Source: Brucella haematophila (GTDB lineage: Bacteria > Pseudomonadota > Alphaproteobacteria > Rhizobiales > Rhizobiaceae). From it: 54,237 nt of DNA. How positions within the stretch are numbered: position 1 is the first letter of the stretch; every line of letters begins with the position of its first letter. Positions 44,721 through 54,122 of the stretch are shown in pieces. The position numbers were made by a program, and so were the translations under genes. The notes beneath the pieces are model-generated. The model saw nothing but the letters and a program-made list of their open reading frames with translations. It was not told the origin of the DNA and did no database searches. Where the stretch lies: NCBI RefSeq assembly GCF_005938105.1, contig NZ_VCPE01000024.1, positions 1 to 54,237 of the forward strand, written 5' to 3'.

Positions 44721-45308
44721 ATGGCGATCAACCCGCCGTCAGATCTGGTGATGGATGTAGCCCGCGCGGCCGATCCGCAGGCCTATCGCATGGCGGCGGA
44801 ACGGTTGAAGTCGGTATCCGGCACCATGCAGGCGACGGCGTCGTCCGTGACGGGACTGACGCGGGACAATTTCGCGAGCTTTTCCGACAGTCTTTCGGCG
44901 GGCGTGACCATGCGGCCCGACGCGCAGAATACGATCAATCCGGCCTATCGGAAATTCGAGGCCTTCATGCTGCAATCCTTTGTCCAGTCGATGTTTACCA
45001 GTGACACGACCGCGACCTTCGGCAAGGGCATAGCAGGCGATTACTGGAAGTCGATGATGGCGGAAGCCATGGCGAACAAGATGGCGGATGTCGGCGGTGT
45101 CGGCATTGCCAAACTGCTTGAGGAGCAGGCGGCGCGCAAAGGGCGGGCAGATGCGCCGACCACTGCAGCATTAGGAGATGTGATCAACAATCTGGGAGAG
45201 ACTATGAGCAACAATGCGGTTTCGAAAGACATTGTCCATGGCTTCGAACGCACGCTCATCCAAAAGCAGCTTGAGAAAAACGACGACGCGGATAGTGCGC
45301 GCGGCTGA
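44721..45308 (+). CDS. flgJ: Rod-binding protein FlgJ-like
   Basis: 195 residues. The FlgJ N-terminal rod-capping domain is visible (NPAYRKFEAFMLQSFVQSMF, GKGIAGDYWKSMMAEAMANK). It lacks a C-terminal muramidase domain, which is common in alphaproteobacteria; the SLT protein at 33173 can supply that activity. AAGGA lies eight bases upstream. Confidence 0.85.
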   Translation: MAINPPSDLVMDVARAADPQAYRMAAERLKSVSGTMQATASSVTGLTRDNFASFSDSLSAGVTMRPDAQNTINPAYRKFEAFMLQSFVQSMFTSDTTATFGKGIAGDYWKSMMAEAMANKMADVGGVGIAKLLEEQAARKGRADAPTTAALGDVINNLGETMSNNAVSKDIVHGFERTLIQKQLEKNDDADSARG

Positions 45309-45363
45309 ACGATAAATGCCGCAGAGCGCAACGCGACGTCCCCCGAAATTGAGGAACCTTGAA

Positions 45364-45849
45364 ATGACCGAGACAAGCTCTGAAACCAGCCTGCCGCCGG
45401 AAGAATCGCTGGTTCTCGCCCAGGCGAGCGAACAGGTGCATGATTTGGCGAAGTCGGAACTGGCAATGGAACCGGTGCAGAACCCGACTTTGAAGCCGGT
45501 GGTTCGTGCAATCCAGCGTCTTGAGGACGTCATCGATACCGAAACGCGCCTTCTCATGGAAGGTGGCAATCCCGATCTCGCTGAAATCAATTCGCGCAAA
45601 AGCCGCGGCCTCTATGATTTCAACAAGGCTATCAAGAAGGCTGCCGGTCTGGCCGAGCCTGCGTCGCTGAAAGGCTTGCAGCCGCTGCTCGACAGCCTGA
45701 AGCAGAAGCTTGAGAAGAACTGTGAAGCGTTGCAGCTGCATCTGCGCGCAGTCGGTGAGCTTGCCGACGTGATCCGCGGCGCATTGGAAACGCAGGAAGC
45801 CGACGGCACCTATTCCATGCAGAGCGCGAGGCTCGGTCACGCGCGATGA
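45364..45849 (+). CDS. FlgN-like flagellar chaperone (probable)
   Basis: 161 residues from ATG 45364 with GAGGA upstream. Helical and acidic, with ENPTLKPVV-type middle and long helices (RAIQRLEDVIDTETRLLMEG, DSLKQKLEKNCEALQLHLRA) in the FlgN pattern. A chaperone for FlgK/FlgL is likely by fold and place; identity not certain. Overlaps the next gene by four bases. Confidence 0.68.
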   Translation: MTETSSETSLPPEESLVLAQASEQVHDLAKSELAMEPVQNPTLKPVVRAIQRLEDVIDTETRLLMEGGNPDLAEINSRKSRGLYDFNKAIKKAAGLAEPASLKGLQPLLDSLKQKLEKNCEALQLHLRAVGELADVIRGALETQEADGTYSMQSARLGHAR

Positions 45850-46400
45850 TCCGCATTTTCGTCATTGGCCTGTGGATTTGCGCTGTCGCCTTCGGGTCGC
45901 TGTTTATGGCGACCCGTCAGAATGCGGGATCGTCCGGTGAGACGCAGGCCGCTGTTGGCGGCTTCGGCGGCGTGGATTACGTCAAGACGGACGTGATGAG
46001 CGTGCCGATCATCTCCAATGGCGGTGTCGCGGGCTATGTCGTGGCTCAGCTCGTCTACACGGTCGATTCGAATATCCGCAAGAAGCTGAGCGTGCCGCTG
46101 GAGCTGTTCATCAGCGACGAGATTTTCCGCAAGTTCTACGGCAGCTATTCGGATACGAAAGAGGTTGAGAAAGTGCAGTTCGAGGATGTCCGCGCCTCGA
46201 TCATCTCAGACCTGAATGCGCGGTTCCCGGAACCGGTGATCAAGGACCTGCTGGTCGAGCAGTTCAACTATATTTCTGCTGAAGAAATCCGCGCCATGAA
46301 CATGCGCGGCGAGCCGACATCAACCGCCCCGGCCAACCAGACGCCCGGAAAGCAGGCCAATGCCAATATCAATAATGGGCAGGCGGCTCACAGCGAATAG
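45846..46400 (+). CDS. Hypothetical FliL-like membrane protein at the end of the flagellar cluster
   Basis: 184 residues. A single N-terminal helix (RIFVIGLWICAVAFGSLFMA) and a periplasmic domain with VAQLVYTVDSNIRKKLSVPL and FPEPVIKDLLVEQFNYISAE resemble the FliL/stomatin layout. The C-terminus is Asn/Ala/Gln-rich. Not clearly named; conserved in rhizobial clusters by position, as I recall. Tail-to-tail overlap of 13 bases with the PilZ gene. Confidence 0.72.
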   Translation: MIRIFVIGLWICAVAFGSLFMATRQNAGSSGETQAAVGGFGGVDYVKTDVMSVPIISNGGVAGYVVAQLVYTVDSNIRKKLSVPLELFISDEIFRKFYGSYSDTKEVEKVQFEDVRASIISDLNARFPEPVIKDLLVEQFNYISAEEIRAMNMRGEPTSTAPANQTPGKQANANINNGQAAHSE

Positions 46401-46723
46401 TATTTTCCGCCAAGCTGGGCCAGCCGTTCGCTGTCCAGCGGTGTGACGGTCGGATCGGTGATCAATTCGACGCCGATTTCCCGGCCGTTGCGCCAGGCGA
46501 TGCGGGCCAGAAGGGCGCGCTTGTAATAGTCGTCGAACAGCCAGAACCTGTCGGGCAAGGTCGGGGTTTCCATGGTTCTCAGCTTGGCGCCATGAGGGGA
46601 CAAGTCGCTGAACTGGCACTCAACGATAAACTGTCCGTCCAGGTCTATCAGTTTCCCCGAACGTAACCTTGTCCTCTGTCTTTCTTCCCTGCGCCGCTCC
46701 TGCGGCGACTTCATGCGCGCCAT
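46388..46723 (-). CDS. PilZ-domain protein (putative cyclic di-GMP receptor)
   Basis: 111 residues, a single PilZ domain. The RxxxR-type basic patch (RRREERQRTRLR, 10-21) and DLSPHGAK (40-47) are the two c-di-GMP-binding motifs. Small stand-alone PilZ proteins often act on the flagellar motor. Its place at the edge of the flagellar cluster makes motor braking plausible, but that is an inference. Confidence 0.88.
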   Translation of the reverse strand: MARMKSPQERRREERQRTRLRSGKLIDLDGQFIVECQFSDLSPHGAKLRTMETPTLPDRFWLFDDYYKRALLARIAWRNGREIGVELITDPTVTPLDSERLAQLGGKYYSL

Positions 46724-46857
46724 ATGAAAATCTTACCCACTAATCCCCTGAACTAGGTATTTTTAGCAGATTTCGATTTCCGAAGCGTTACTTTTAAAGT
46801 TTCACTTCCAAAATTAGGTACTTCCAATGGGTTAGGCTCTTGTTAGGCTTGGGGGAC

Positions 46858-47277
46858 CTAGTGATCGCCACAGGCCTGGCACAAGCCGCGCAGTTCGAGC
46901 GTCGTCTTGCGCGACTTGAAACCGTTTTGCAGGCTCCAGGCGCTGACGAGATTTTCGATCGCAGCATCGGAAAATTCAGTTACCTGACCGCACTTCTCGC
47001 AGATCGCAAAGGCGACAAGACCCTGCTGATGGCATTGCGGATGCGCGCAGGCCACGAAAGCATTGAGGCTTTCGAGGCGATGGATAAGTCCATAATCGAG
47101 CAGCTTTTCCAGTGCACGATAGACCTGAAGCGGCGCGCGAAAGCCGTCATCCCGCAGCTGGTCGAGTATCGTATAGGCGCTGAGCGGCCCTTCCGCCTTG
47201 GACAGAACATCGAAAACGAGGGTCTGGTTGCGGGTCAGATCCTGTTGCGTGTGATGATGGTGGTGATGCGTGCTCAT
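46858..47277 (-). CDS. zur: Zinc uptake regulator Zur (Fur family)
   Basis: 139 residues. The winged helix (AYTILDQLRDDGFRAPLQVYRALEKLLDYG region, about 33-65) precedes metal sites CEKC at 93-96 and CQAC at 133-136. The CAHPQCHQQG segment adds ligands. Residues 4-9 are six consecutive histidines. Zur represses zinc import when zinc is plentiful. It overlaps znuB by ATGA, so it is co-transcribed with znuC-znuB and may control its own synthesis. Confidence 0.93.
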   Translation of the reverse strand: MSTHHHHHHTQQDLTRNQTLVFDVLSKAEGPLSAYTILDQLRDDGFRAPLQVYRALEKLLDYGLIHRLESLNAFVACAHPQCHQQGLVAFAICEKCGQVTEFSDAAIENLVSAWSLQNGFKSRKTTLELRGLCQACGDH

Positions 47278-48087
47278 TGTTCAGCAGTCCGTTCCGGTGT
47301 GGCCTCAGCTCTCTTATGTAAGGGCAGAAGGCTGAAAATGAAAATGGCAAGCGCCGCGACCACGATGGAAGGGCCTGACGGCGTGTCGAAATGGATGGAG
47401 CCGAAAAGCCCGCCGACAACGCCTGCCGCGCCGATCAGCGATGAAAGCACCGCCATTTGCTCAGGCGTGGAGGCGAAACGGCGGGATGTCGCAGCCGGTA
47501 TGATCAGCAGGGATGTGATCAGCAGAATGCCGACAATCTTCATCGCAATGGCAATCACGATTGCCAGAAGCAGCATGAAGATGACGCGCGAAACGGCGGG
47601 GTTCATCCCTTCGGCCCGTGCGATATCTTCGCTGACGGTCGCGGCCAGCATGGGCCGCCACAACCAGGCCAGTATAGCGAGAACGAAAGCGCCGCCAGCA
47701 TAGATATAGACGATATCCATCCGCGAAACGGCCAGAAGATCACCGAACAGGAAAGAAAGAAGATCGACGCGAACCCAAGTCATGAAGGCGACGATCACCA
47801 GACCGAGCGACAGCGTGGCATGGGACAGGATGCCGAGCAGCGAATCCGCCGACAATGTGTGGCGGCGCTGCAAGAGCAGCAGGATCGCGGAAATCGCGAC
47901 CGACACAGCGAAAACGCCGATCATCAGATTGATGTCGAAGATCAGAGCCAGCGCCACGCCAAGCAAGGCGGAATGGGCCATGGTGTCGCCGAAATAGGCC
48001 ATGCGCCGCCAGACGATGAAGCAGCCGAGAGGGCCAGTCGTCAGCGCCAGCCCGATACCGGCAATCAAAGCGCGGGTGAAAAAGTCG

Positions 48088-48095
<8 letters not shown>
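47274..48095 (-). CDS. znuB: Zinc ABC transporter permease ZnuB
   Basis: About 273 residues from GTG 48095 (LDDFFTRALIAGIGLALTTG), chosen for the GGGAAGG ribosome site eight bases upstream and agreement with other ZnuB N-termini. An ATG at 48113 and the frame up to 48179 are alternatives, but the latter would read a serine-threonine repeat created by the znuC histidine codons. Eight or so membrane helices. The start overlaps the znuC stop by eight bases. Confidence 0.92.
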
Positions 48096-48987
<892 letters not shown>

Positions 48988-49325
48988 TGCAATCGGGGCT
49001 TTCGCTACCTGTATCTTCGTATCGATCTCATTCAGTCAGATCGATACGCGTTCTAACGGATCATCCGCCGATTCGGACTTTTTCCCAGCGTCTTTTTCGG
49101 GCGGCGTGACACGCCATATCCCGATTATGAAATCCACCCGCCCATGCTGTCACACAGGACAGCAATTTCAGGATGAATGCGATATCGCCAAAAAAGCCGG
49201 GGTGAATTTCTCCAAAAAAGGGTTGCTTGACCTTATGGCAGACGTTATAGCATAACGCAACTGATGTAATAAAATAACATATCATCAGATATGATGTTCA
49301 TCCCCGCTCATTCAAGAGAGATAAC
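48988..49325. promoter_or_regulatory. znuC-znuA divergent control region with two Zur-box-like sites
   Basis: Within this 338-base gap, 49241-49259 (core GTTATAGCATAAC) and 49263-49281 (GATGTAATAAAATAACATA) lie in tandem. Both resemble the enterobacterial Zur box (AATGTTATANTATAACATT), the second at about 14 of 18 informative positions. They are about 45-85 bases before znuA, with AAGAGAG as ribosome site. A third small palindrome CATATC/GATATG (49278-49293) follows. Confidence 0.75.
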
Positions 49326-50387
49326 ATGAAACATTTGCGTTCCCTGCTGCTCGCCTCCGCATTTCTCACCGGTCTGGGCGGCAGCGCCTTTGCCGCTGAA
49401 CGAGACGGCGTTGTCGTTTCGATCAAGCCGCTCCATTCGCTTGTTTCTGCTGTCATGCAGGGCGTCGGCGAGCCGAAACTGATCGTGCAGGGCGCGGGTT
49501 CGGAGCATGTCTATAGCCTCAAGCCTTCGGATGCGGAGGCCATCGAACATGCCAAGGTGATCTTCTGGGCAGGCCCGTCGATGGAAACCTTCCTCGACAA
49601 GCCAATCGACACATTGGGCGAAGGCGCAAAGGTCGTCGCGCTCGGTGAATCGGAAGGGCTGACACGGCTGAAATTCCGCGAAGGCGGTCCGTTCGAGGCA
49701 CATGATCATGGCCATGAGGGTGAAGGTCATTCGGAAGCGGGCGAGGGACACTCCCATGAAGGCCACGACCATGCCGATAAGCATGACGATGATGACAAGA
49801 AGGAAGCGGAAGCTGGTCATGATCACGCTGCCGAAGCGAGTGAAGGCGCGCATGAGCATCATCACCACGGCGAATATGATCTGCATTTCTGGCTCGATCC
49901 GGAAAATGGCAAGGTGCTGGTCACCAACATTGCCAAGGTTCTGAGCGAAAATGATCCGGCCCATGCTGCACAATATGAGCAGAACGCAAAGAACTATGCC
50001 GAAAAGCTGGACGCACTGACCAAGGACATTGCGACGGAATTGCAGCCGGTGAAGGACAAGCCGTTTGTCGTGTTCCACGATGCCTATCAGTATTTTGAAA
50101 ACCGCTTCGGCGTTAAGGCTGCGGGCTCCATCACGGTCAGCCCGGAGAAGGCTCCCGGTGCTGCCCGCATCCAGCAGATCCACGACAAGATCAAGTCGCT
50201 CAAGGTGGCTTGCGTGTTCTCTGAACCCCAGTTCGAACCGAAACTCGTCAATACGGTTATCGATGGAACGGATGCCAAGACCGGCGTTCTGGATCCGCTT
50301 GGCGCAGAATTGAAGGACGGCCCCGATCTTTATCCGCAGTTGATCCGCAATCTGGCGGATTCGCTGAAAGGTTGCCTGTCCTCGTAA
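49326..50387 (+). CDS. znuA: Zinc ABC transporter periplasmic binding protein ZnuA
   Basis: 353 residues. Signal peptide (LLLASAFLTGLGGSAFAAE), cluster A-I binding fold with metal ligands expected at His37, His61 and His187. A histidine- and acid-rich loop at about 126-181 (HDHGHEGEGH to HEHHHHGEYD) is typical of zinc ZnuA proteins. Captures zinc in the periplasm for ZnuBC. Divergent from znuC. Confidence 0.96.
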   Translation: MKHLRSLLLASAFLTGLGGSAFAAERDGVVVSIKPLHSLVSAVMQGVGEPKLIVQGAGSEHVYSLKPSDAEAIEHAKVIFWAGPSMETFLDKPIDTLGEGAKVVALGESEGLTRLKFREGGPFEAHDHGHEGEGHSEAGEGHSHEGHDHADKHDDDDKKEAEAGHDHAAEASEGAHEHHHHGEYDLHFWLDPENGKVLVTNIAKVLSENDPAHAAQYEQNAKNYAEKLDALTKDIATELQPVKDKPFVVFHDAYQYFENRFGVKAAGSITVSPEKAPGAARIQQIHDKIKSLKVACVFSEPQFEPKLVNTVIDGTDAKTGVLDPLGAELKDGPDLYPQLIRNLADSLKGCLSS

Positions 50388-50413
50388 TAGCTGCGGTTGC
50401 TGTCCCTTCCCGG

Positions 50414-50512
50414 AGCATTTCCAGCAAAAGTGTAAAGCGGTTTTGCGTTCGGAAATGCTTAATACAAACAGATAGAGCGGTTCCGACGATCAGATTGAAG
50501 CGGGAACCGTTC
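50414..50512. repeat. Mosaic palindromic repeat downstream of znuA
   Basis: Unit 1 (50414-50458) matches the 44-base unit with GTAAAGC in its centre. Unit 2 has AGAGCGGTTCC (50474-50484) facing GGGAACCGTTCC (ending 50513). It starts 27 bases after the znuA stop. Confidence 0.83.
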
Positions 50513-50541
50513 CCGGTGTCAGCCTGTTTGCAACCGCAACG

Positions 50542-50573
50542 GCGTCGGGCCATTCCCTCGGGTGGCCCGACGC
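50542..50573 (+). terminator. Hairpin terminator candidate after znuA
   Basis: GCGTCGGGCCA (50542-50552) pairs perfectly with TGGCCCGACGC (50563-50573) over a ten-base loop. No T-run follows, so it may be a weak terminator or a stabiliser of the 3-prime end. Confidence 0.5.
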
Positions 50574-50620
50574 AAGATAATCCGTCAATGGCGGCGTTGC
50601 CGCCTGTTTTTTGAACTTCG

Positions 50621-50639
50621 AATGTAATGATATAACATT
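50621..50639. promoter_or_regulatory. Zur box upstream of the DUF4198 gene
   Basis: AATGTAATGATATAACATT matches the E. coli Zur consensus AATGTTATANTATAACATT at all but about two informative positions. It lies 12-31 bases before the ATG at 50652, where a bound repressor would block transcription or initiation. Confidence 0.78.
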
Positions 50640-50651
50640 AAGGATGGAGAG

Positions 50652-51386
50652 ATGCACAACTTCTCAAAACTGTGGTCGGTAGGCTTGGCGGCGATCTTGC
50701 TGGCACCTGTTACCGCCGGCGCACATGGCATCTGGATTGCTGAGCGCCACGGCACGCAGGCGGTGGTCTATGGTCACGGTGCCAGCGATGAGGCTTACGA
50801 TCCGCAAAAACTCAAGACGGTTTCCGCCAAGGATATGGATGGCAAGGCGGTGGCCGTCGAGATCAGGCGGCAGGACGACCATGCCCTTCTCGATGTGCCG
50901 GAAAATGCAGTGGTCGTCAGCACTATATTTGATAACGGTTTCTGGGCCGAAGGTCCGGACGGCAAATGGGTCAACAAGCCGAAAGCCGAGGTGCCCGGCG
51001 CAAAGCAATCCAGCAAGAGCCAGAAATTCGCGGTCGCCATACTCGATCACCTGCGCAAGAAGCCGCAAGCTCAGGGACTGCCTTTCGAAATCGTGCCTCT
51101 GGTGGATCCGACGATTCTTGCAGCGGGCAATGATCTGCCGGTGCAGGTTCTGTTCGACGGCAAGCCCGTGGAAGGGGTTTCCGTCACGGCGGATTACGTC
51201 ACTGACAGCCACGCCGCGCCGGTGAAAACCAATGCCGAGGGCATGGCCACGATCAAAATCCGCAATGCGGGGCTGAATGTCGTCGGGGCCGCTCATTCCA
51301 GCCCCACGCCCGATTCCAGCGATGCGGACAAGCTCAGCTACTTCACTACGCTGACCTTCAATCTCGATCAGCATCATCACGACTGA
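50652..51386 (+). CDS. DUF4198-family periplasmic protein, Zur-controlled
   Basis: 244 residues. Signal peptide [24 protein letters not shown] with a predicted cut after Ala24, giving a mature protein that starts [11 protein letters not shown]-terminal histidine followed by Trp is seen in DUF4198/NikK-like metal proteins. The middle shows a jelly-roll-like pattern ([20 protein letters not shown]). The C-terminus ends QHHHD. With its Zur box and the downstream COG0523 GTPase, a role in periplasmic zinc capture or delivery is inferred; no function is established. Confidence 0.85.
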   Translation: MHNFSKLWSVGLAAILLAPVTAGAHGIWIAERHGTQAVVYGHGASDEAYDPQKLKTVSAKDMDGKAVAVEIRRQDDHALLDVPENAVVVSTIFDNGFWAEGPDGKWVNKPKAEVPGAKQSSKSQKFAVAILDHLRKKPQAQGLPFEIVPLVDPTILAAGNDLPVQVLFDGKPVEGVSVTADYVTDSHAAPVKTNAEGMATIKIRNAGLNVVGAAHSSPTPDSSDADKLSYFTTLTFNLDQHHHD

Positions 51387-51421
51387 CCCCAACCCAACCT
51401 CTGAATTCAAGGAACGGTGTC

Positions 51422-52624
51422 ATGAGAAAAAGGCTTCCCGTTACAGTTCTTTCCGGCTTCCTCGGTGCCGGAAAGACGACGCTTCTCAATCATGTGCTCA
51501 ACAACCGCGAGAAGCGCCGCGTTGCGGTCATCGTCAATGATATGAGCGAGATCAATATTGATGCGTCTCTGGTGCGCGAAGGGGGTGCCAATCTCTCGCG
51601 TACCGAAGAGCAGCTGGTGGAAATGACCAATGGCTGCATCTGCTGCACGCTGCGCGACGATCTTCTGAAGGAAGTCTCACAACTGGCCGAGCAGGGGCGC
51701 TTTGATTACCTCCTGATCGAATCGACAGGCATTTCGGAGCCGCTGCCCGTGGCGGCGACCTTCGAGTTTCGCGACGAACAGGACAAGAGCCTGGCCGATG
51801 TGGCGCGGCTCGATACGATGGTGACAGTCGTGGATGCGGCCAATCTGTTGAAAGACTATGCGTCGAACGATTTTCTGCGCGACCGGGGTGAGTCGCTGGG
51901 CGATGAAGACGAGCGAACCCTTGTCGATCTCCTAGTCGAGCAGATCGAGTTTGCCGATGTGGTGGTGCTGAACAAGGTTTCGACGGCGTCGCCCGAAGAG
52001 CGAGATCTGGCCCGCAAGGTCATTCATTCGCTCAACCCCGATGCGCGTATCGAAGAGGTTGATTTCGGGCAGGTTCCGCTGGATGCCATACTGGACACGC
52101 GCCTGTTCGACTTCAACAAGGCGCATGAACATCCGCTTTGGTATAAGGAGCTTTACGGCTTCAACGATCATGTGCCGGAAAGCGAGGAATATGGCGTTCG
52201 TTCCTTCGTCTATCGCGCGCGTCGGCCTTTCGACCCCGCAAAGTTCCAGTCATTTCTCGATAAGAGCTGGCCGGGCGTTGTGCGGGCCAAGGGTTTCTTC
52301 TGGCTGGCGACCCAGCCGGATTTCGTCGGCGAGATCAGTCAGGCTGGCGCATTGGTGCGCACAAACAAGCGCGGGCGCTGGTGGTCGGCGGTGCCGAGGA
52401 ACTATTGGCCGACCGAGCCGGGCTGGACGAGCGCGATGGAGCCTTACTTCCACAAGGTCTGGGGTGATCGCCGTCAGGAGATCGTCTTCATCGGTGTCGA
52501 TCCGATGCGCGAGGAAGCGCTGACCGCCGAGCTGGACACATGTCTGGTGGAAGATGAAACCTTTGCGCCAGAACGCTGGTCGGCGCTGACCGATCCGTTC
52601 CCGAACTGGTCGGTTGCCGCTTAA
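51422..52624 (+). CDS. COG0523 GTP-dependent metallochaperone (ZagA/ZigA-like)
   Basis: 400 residues. Walker [10 protein letters not shown] at 12-20, the metal motif CICC (72-75) in [13 protein letters not shown], Walker [11 protein letters not shown], and an NKxS-type guanine motif ([11 protein letters not shown]). The C-terminal CobW domain follows. Delivers zinc to target proteins using GTP. 35 bases after the DUF4198 gene with AAGGA upstream, so probably in one Zur-controlled unit. Cobalamin or nitrile hydratase roles are less likely given the context. Confidence 0.92.
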   Translation: MRKRLPVTVLSGFLGAGKTTLLNHVLNNREKRRVAVIVNDMSEINIDASLVREGGANLSRTEEQLVEMTNGCICCTLRDDLLKEVSQLAEQGRFDYLLIESTGISEPLPVAATFEFRDEQDKSLADVARLDTMVTVVDAANLLKDYASNDFLRDRGESLGDEDERTLVDLLVEQIEFADVVVLNKVSTASPEERDLARKVIHSLNPDARIEEVDFGQVPLDAILDTRLFDFNKAHEHPLWYKELYGFNDHVPESEEYGVRSFVYRARRPFDPAKFQSFLDKSWPGVVRAKGFFWLATQPDFVGEISQAGALVRTNKRGRWWSAVPRNYWPTEPGWTSAMEPYFHKVWGDRRQEIVFIGVDPMREEALTAELDTCLVEDETFAPERWSALTDPFPNWSVAA

Positions 52625-52632
52625 GCTCGCGC

Positions 52633-53058
52633 CTACTCCGACAGCGAGGCGAGCGCCTTGCTGTCGGCAAGCGTGCGGTGATCCAGCACATTGGCAATGG
52701 CCTCTCGCACATCCAGCATCATCAGGCGCACTTCACATTCTTCTTCGTCGCAGTCGTCGCAAGGGTGATAGTCGGTCTTGCTTGCACAGGCGATGGGAGC
52801 CAGCGCGCCATCCAGCGCACGGATGATATTGCCGATGGCAATTTCATTGGCCGGACGTGCCAGACAAAATCCGCCGCCCTTGCCTTTGCGGCTGACGACG
52901 AAACCGGCATTGCGCAGCTCGGTGAAAATATTGTCGAGGAATTTTCGCGGAATATGATGCTTTTCGGCGATCTCACTGGCTGAGGCCAGTTGTCCATCGG
53001 CAATTCCCGCCAGATGAACCATGGCTTTCAGGCCGTATTTGCCTTTCTTGGTAAGCAT
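52633..53058 (-). CDS. Rrf2-family transcriptional regulator
   Basis: 141 residues. The winged helix begins TKKGKYGLKAMVHLAGIADG and the wing contains RKGKGGGFCLARP. Cys91, Cys100, Cys103 and Cys108 form a CX8CX2CX4C cluster, fitting an iron-sulfur or redox sensor as in IscR-like proteins, but spacing differs. It is convergent with the COG0523 gene (eight bases apart). Not the RirA iron regulator by sequence; targets unknown. Confidence 0.9.
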   Translation of the reverse strand: MLTKKGKYGLKAMVHLAGIADGQLASASEIAEKHHIPRKFLDNIFTELRNAGFVVSRKGKGGGFCLARPANEIAIGNIIRALDGALAPIACASKTDYHPCDDCDEEECEVRLMMLDVREAIANVLDHRTLADSKALASLSE

Positions 53059-53139
53059 GCCACCCCTGCGAGACTTTCAGATAAAAAGCGTAGCGGCTAA
53101 ACCGAGCTGCGACAAGTCTTTTCGCCCCGCCGGCTCATC

Positions 53140-54015
53140 TTATTGGCCGTCCCGCAAAGCTAGCGCCAATGCGCCTTGCAAAGCATCGCCAAGCGGTTGC
53201 TTATAAAGTGCGCGGTACGGCAGACAGGGCAGCGCGGCATAGGCATTCGCCAGCCCGCCGGTCATGCTGAAGCGACCAAGCTTCTCTACGCCCAGACGAT
53301 CCAGTCCGCGACGGAGGGAATCGCAGGCTCGTTGTGTGATCCAAAGGCCGACAGGGTCACCTTCCATCGCCCATTTAAAGACCAATGGCGCAAAAGCAGC
53401 GTAGTCGGCAGCGGTAGCCCCGCGAGAAAACGTGGTGATCTCACGCGCATCATTCTTAAACTGTGCGAGTACCGCGTTGATCAACTCACTGCGCGCGGCC
53501 ATGCCATCTGCAACGAGCAATGCTTCTTCCAGCAGCTCGCGTCCCAACCGCGCGCCGCCCGCATGGTCGCTGAGCATGAAGCCACGCCCGCCGACAATCT
53601 CAACGGTCTCGTCTGTACGCTTGATAAAGGCCGAGCCGGTACCGACAATGACCATCACGCCGTCGCCATCGCCGAGTGCGCCTTGCAGCGCAGTGACCGC
53701 ATCCGACACGATCCTGACTTGCCCGAAAGGCAGCGCATTATAATGCGCCTCGCGGTTGGCCAATGAGTTGGCCCCGGCGAGACCCAGCACTGCACGTGCT
53801 TCACCTAAGACTGCAATGTCGAGCCCGGCATTCACAGCGGCCTGTTCTGTCACTTCTATTATATGTGCGAGAGCGGCTGGCGTATCGGCGCCAATATTGG
53901 CTGGACCGCTGGTGGCGCGGCCCAGAATGTTTCCGGCTCCGTCCGTCAGGATTGCCCTGCATCCGGTTCCTCCGCCATCAACGGCAATGCGATACGGTAT
54001 GTCCTTGATTGTCAT
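53140..54015 (-). CDS. BadF/BadG/BcrA/BcrD-type ATPase, putative N-acetylglucosamine kinase
   Basis: 291 residues with an actin-like ATPase fold. Phosphate-1 loop DGGGTGCR at 13-20, second loop IVGTGSA near 127-133, and FSMTGGLANAY near the C-terminus. Sugar kinases of this family phosphorylate N-acetylglucosamine or related amino sugars in cell-wall recycling. No transporter or deacetylase lies next to it, so the substrate is uncertain. Divergent from the strong promoter at the window edge. Confidence 0.82.
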   Translation of the reverse strand: MTIKDIPYRIAVDGGGTGCRAILTDGAGNILGRATSGPANIGADTPAALAHIIEVTEQAAVNAGLDIAVLGEARAVLGLAGANSLANREAHYNALPFGQVRIVSDAVTALQGALGDGDGVMVIVGTGSAFIKRTDETVEIVGGRGFMLSDHAGGARLGRELLEEALLVADGMAARSELINAVLAQFKNDAREITTFSRGATAADYAAFAPLVFKWAMEGDPVGLWITQRACDSLRRGLDRLGVEKLGRFSMTGGLANAYAALPCLPYRALYKQPLGDALQGALALALRDGQ

Positions 54016-54122
54016 ATGTTTGTCGCAACTGTTCGAATCGACAGGTTTTGTCGGTTGATTTTACGTTAAAAGACACCATATTGGCTGTGGAAAAGAAAAT
54101 CGCTTTTTTGGTGAAACGCGTG

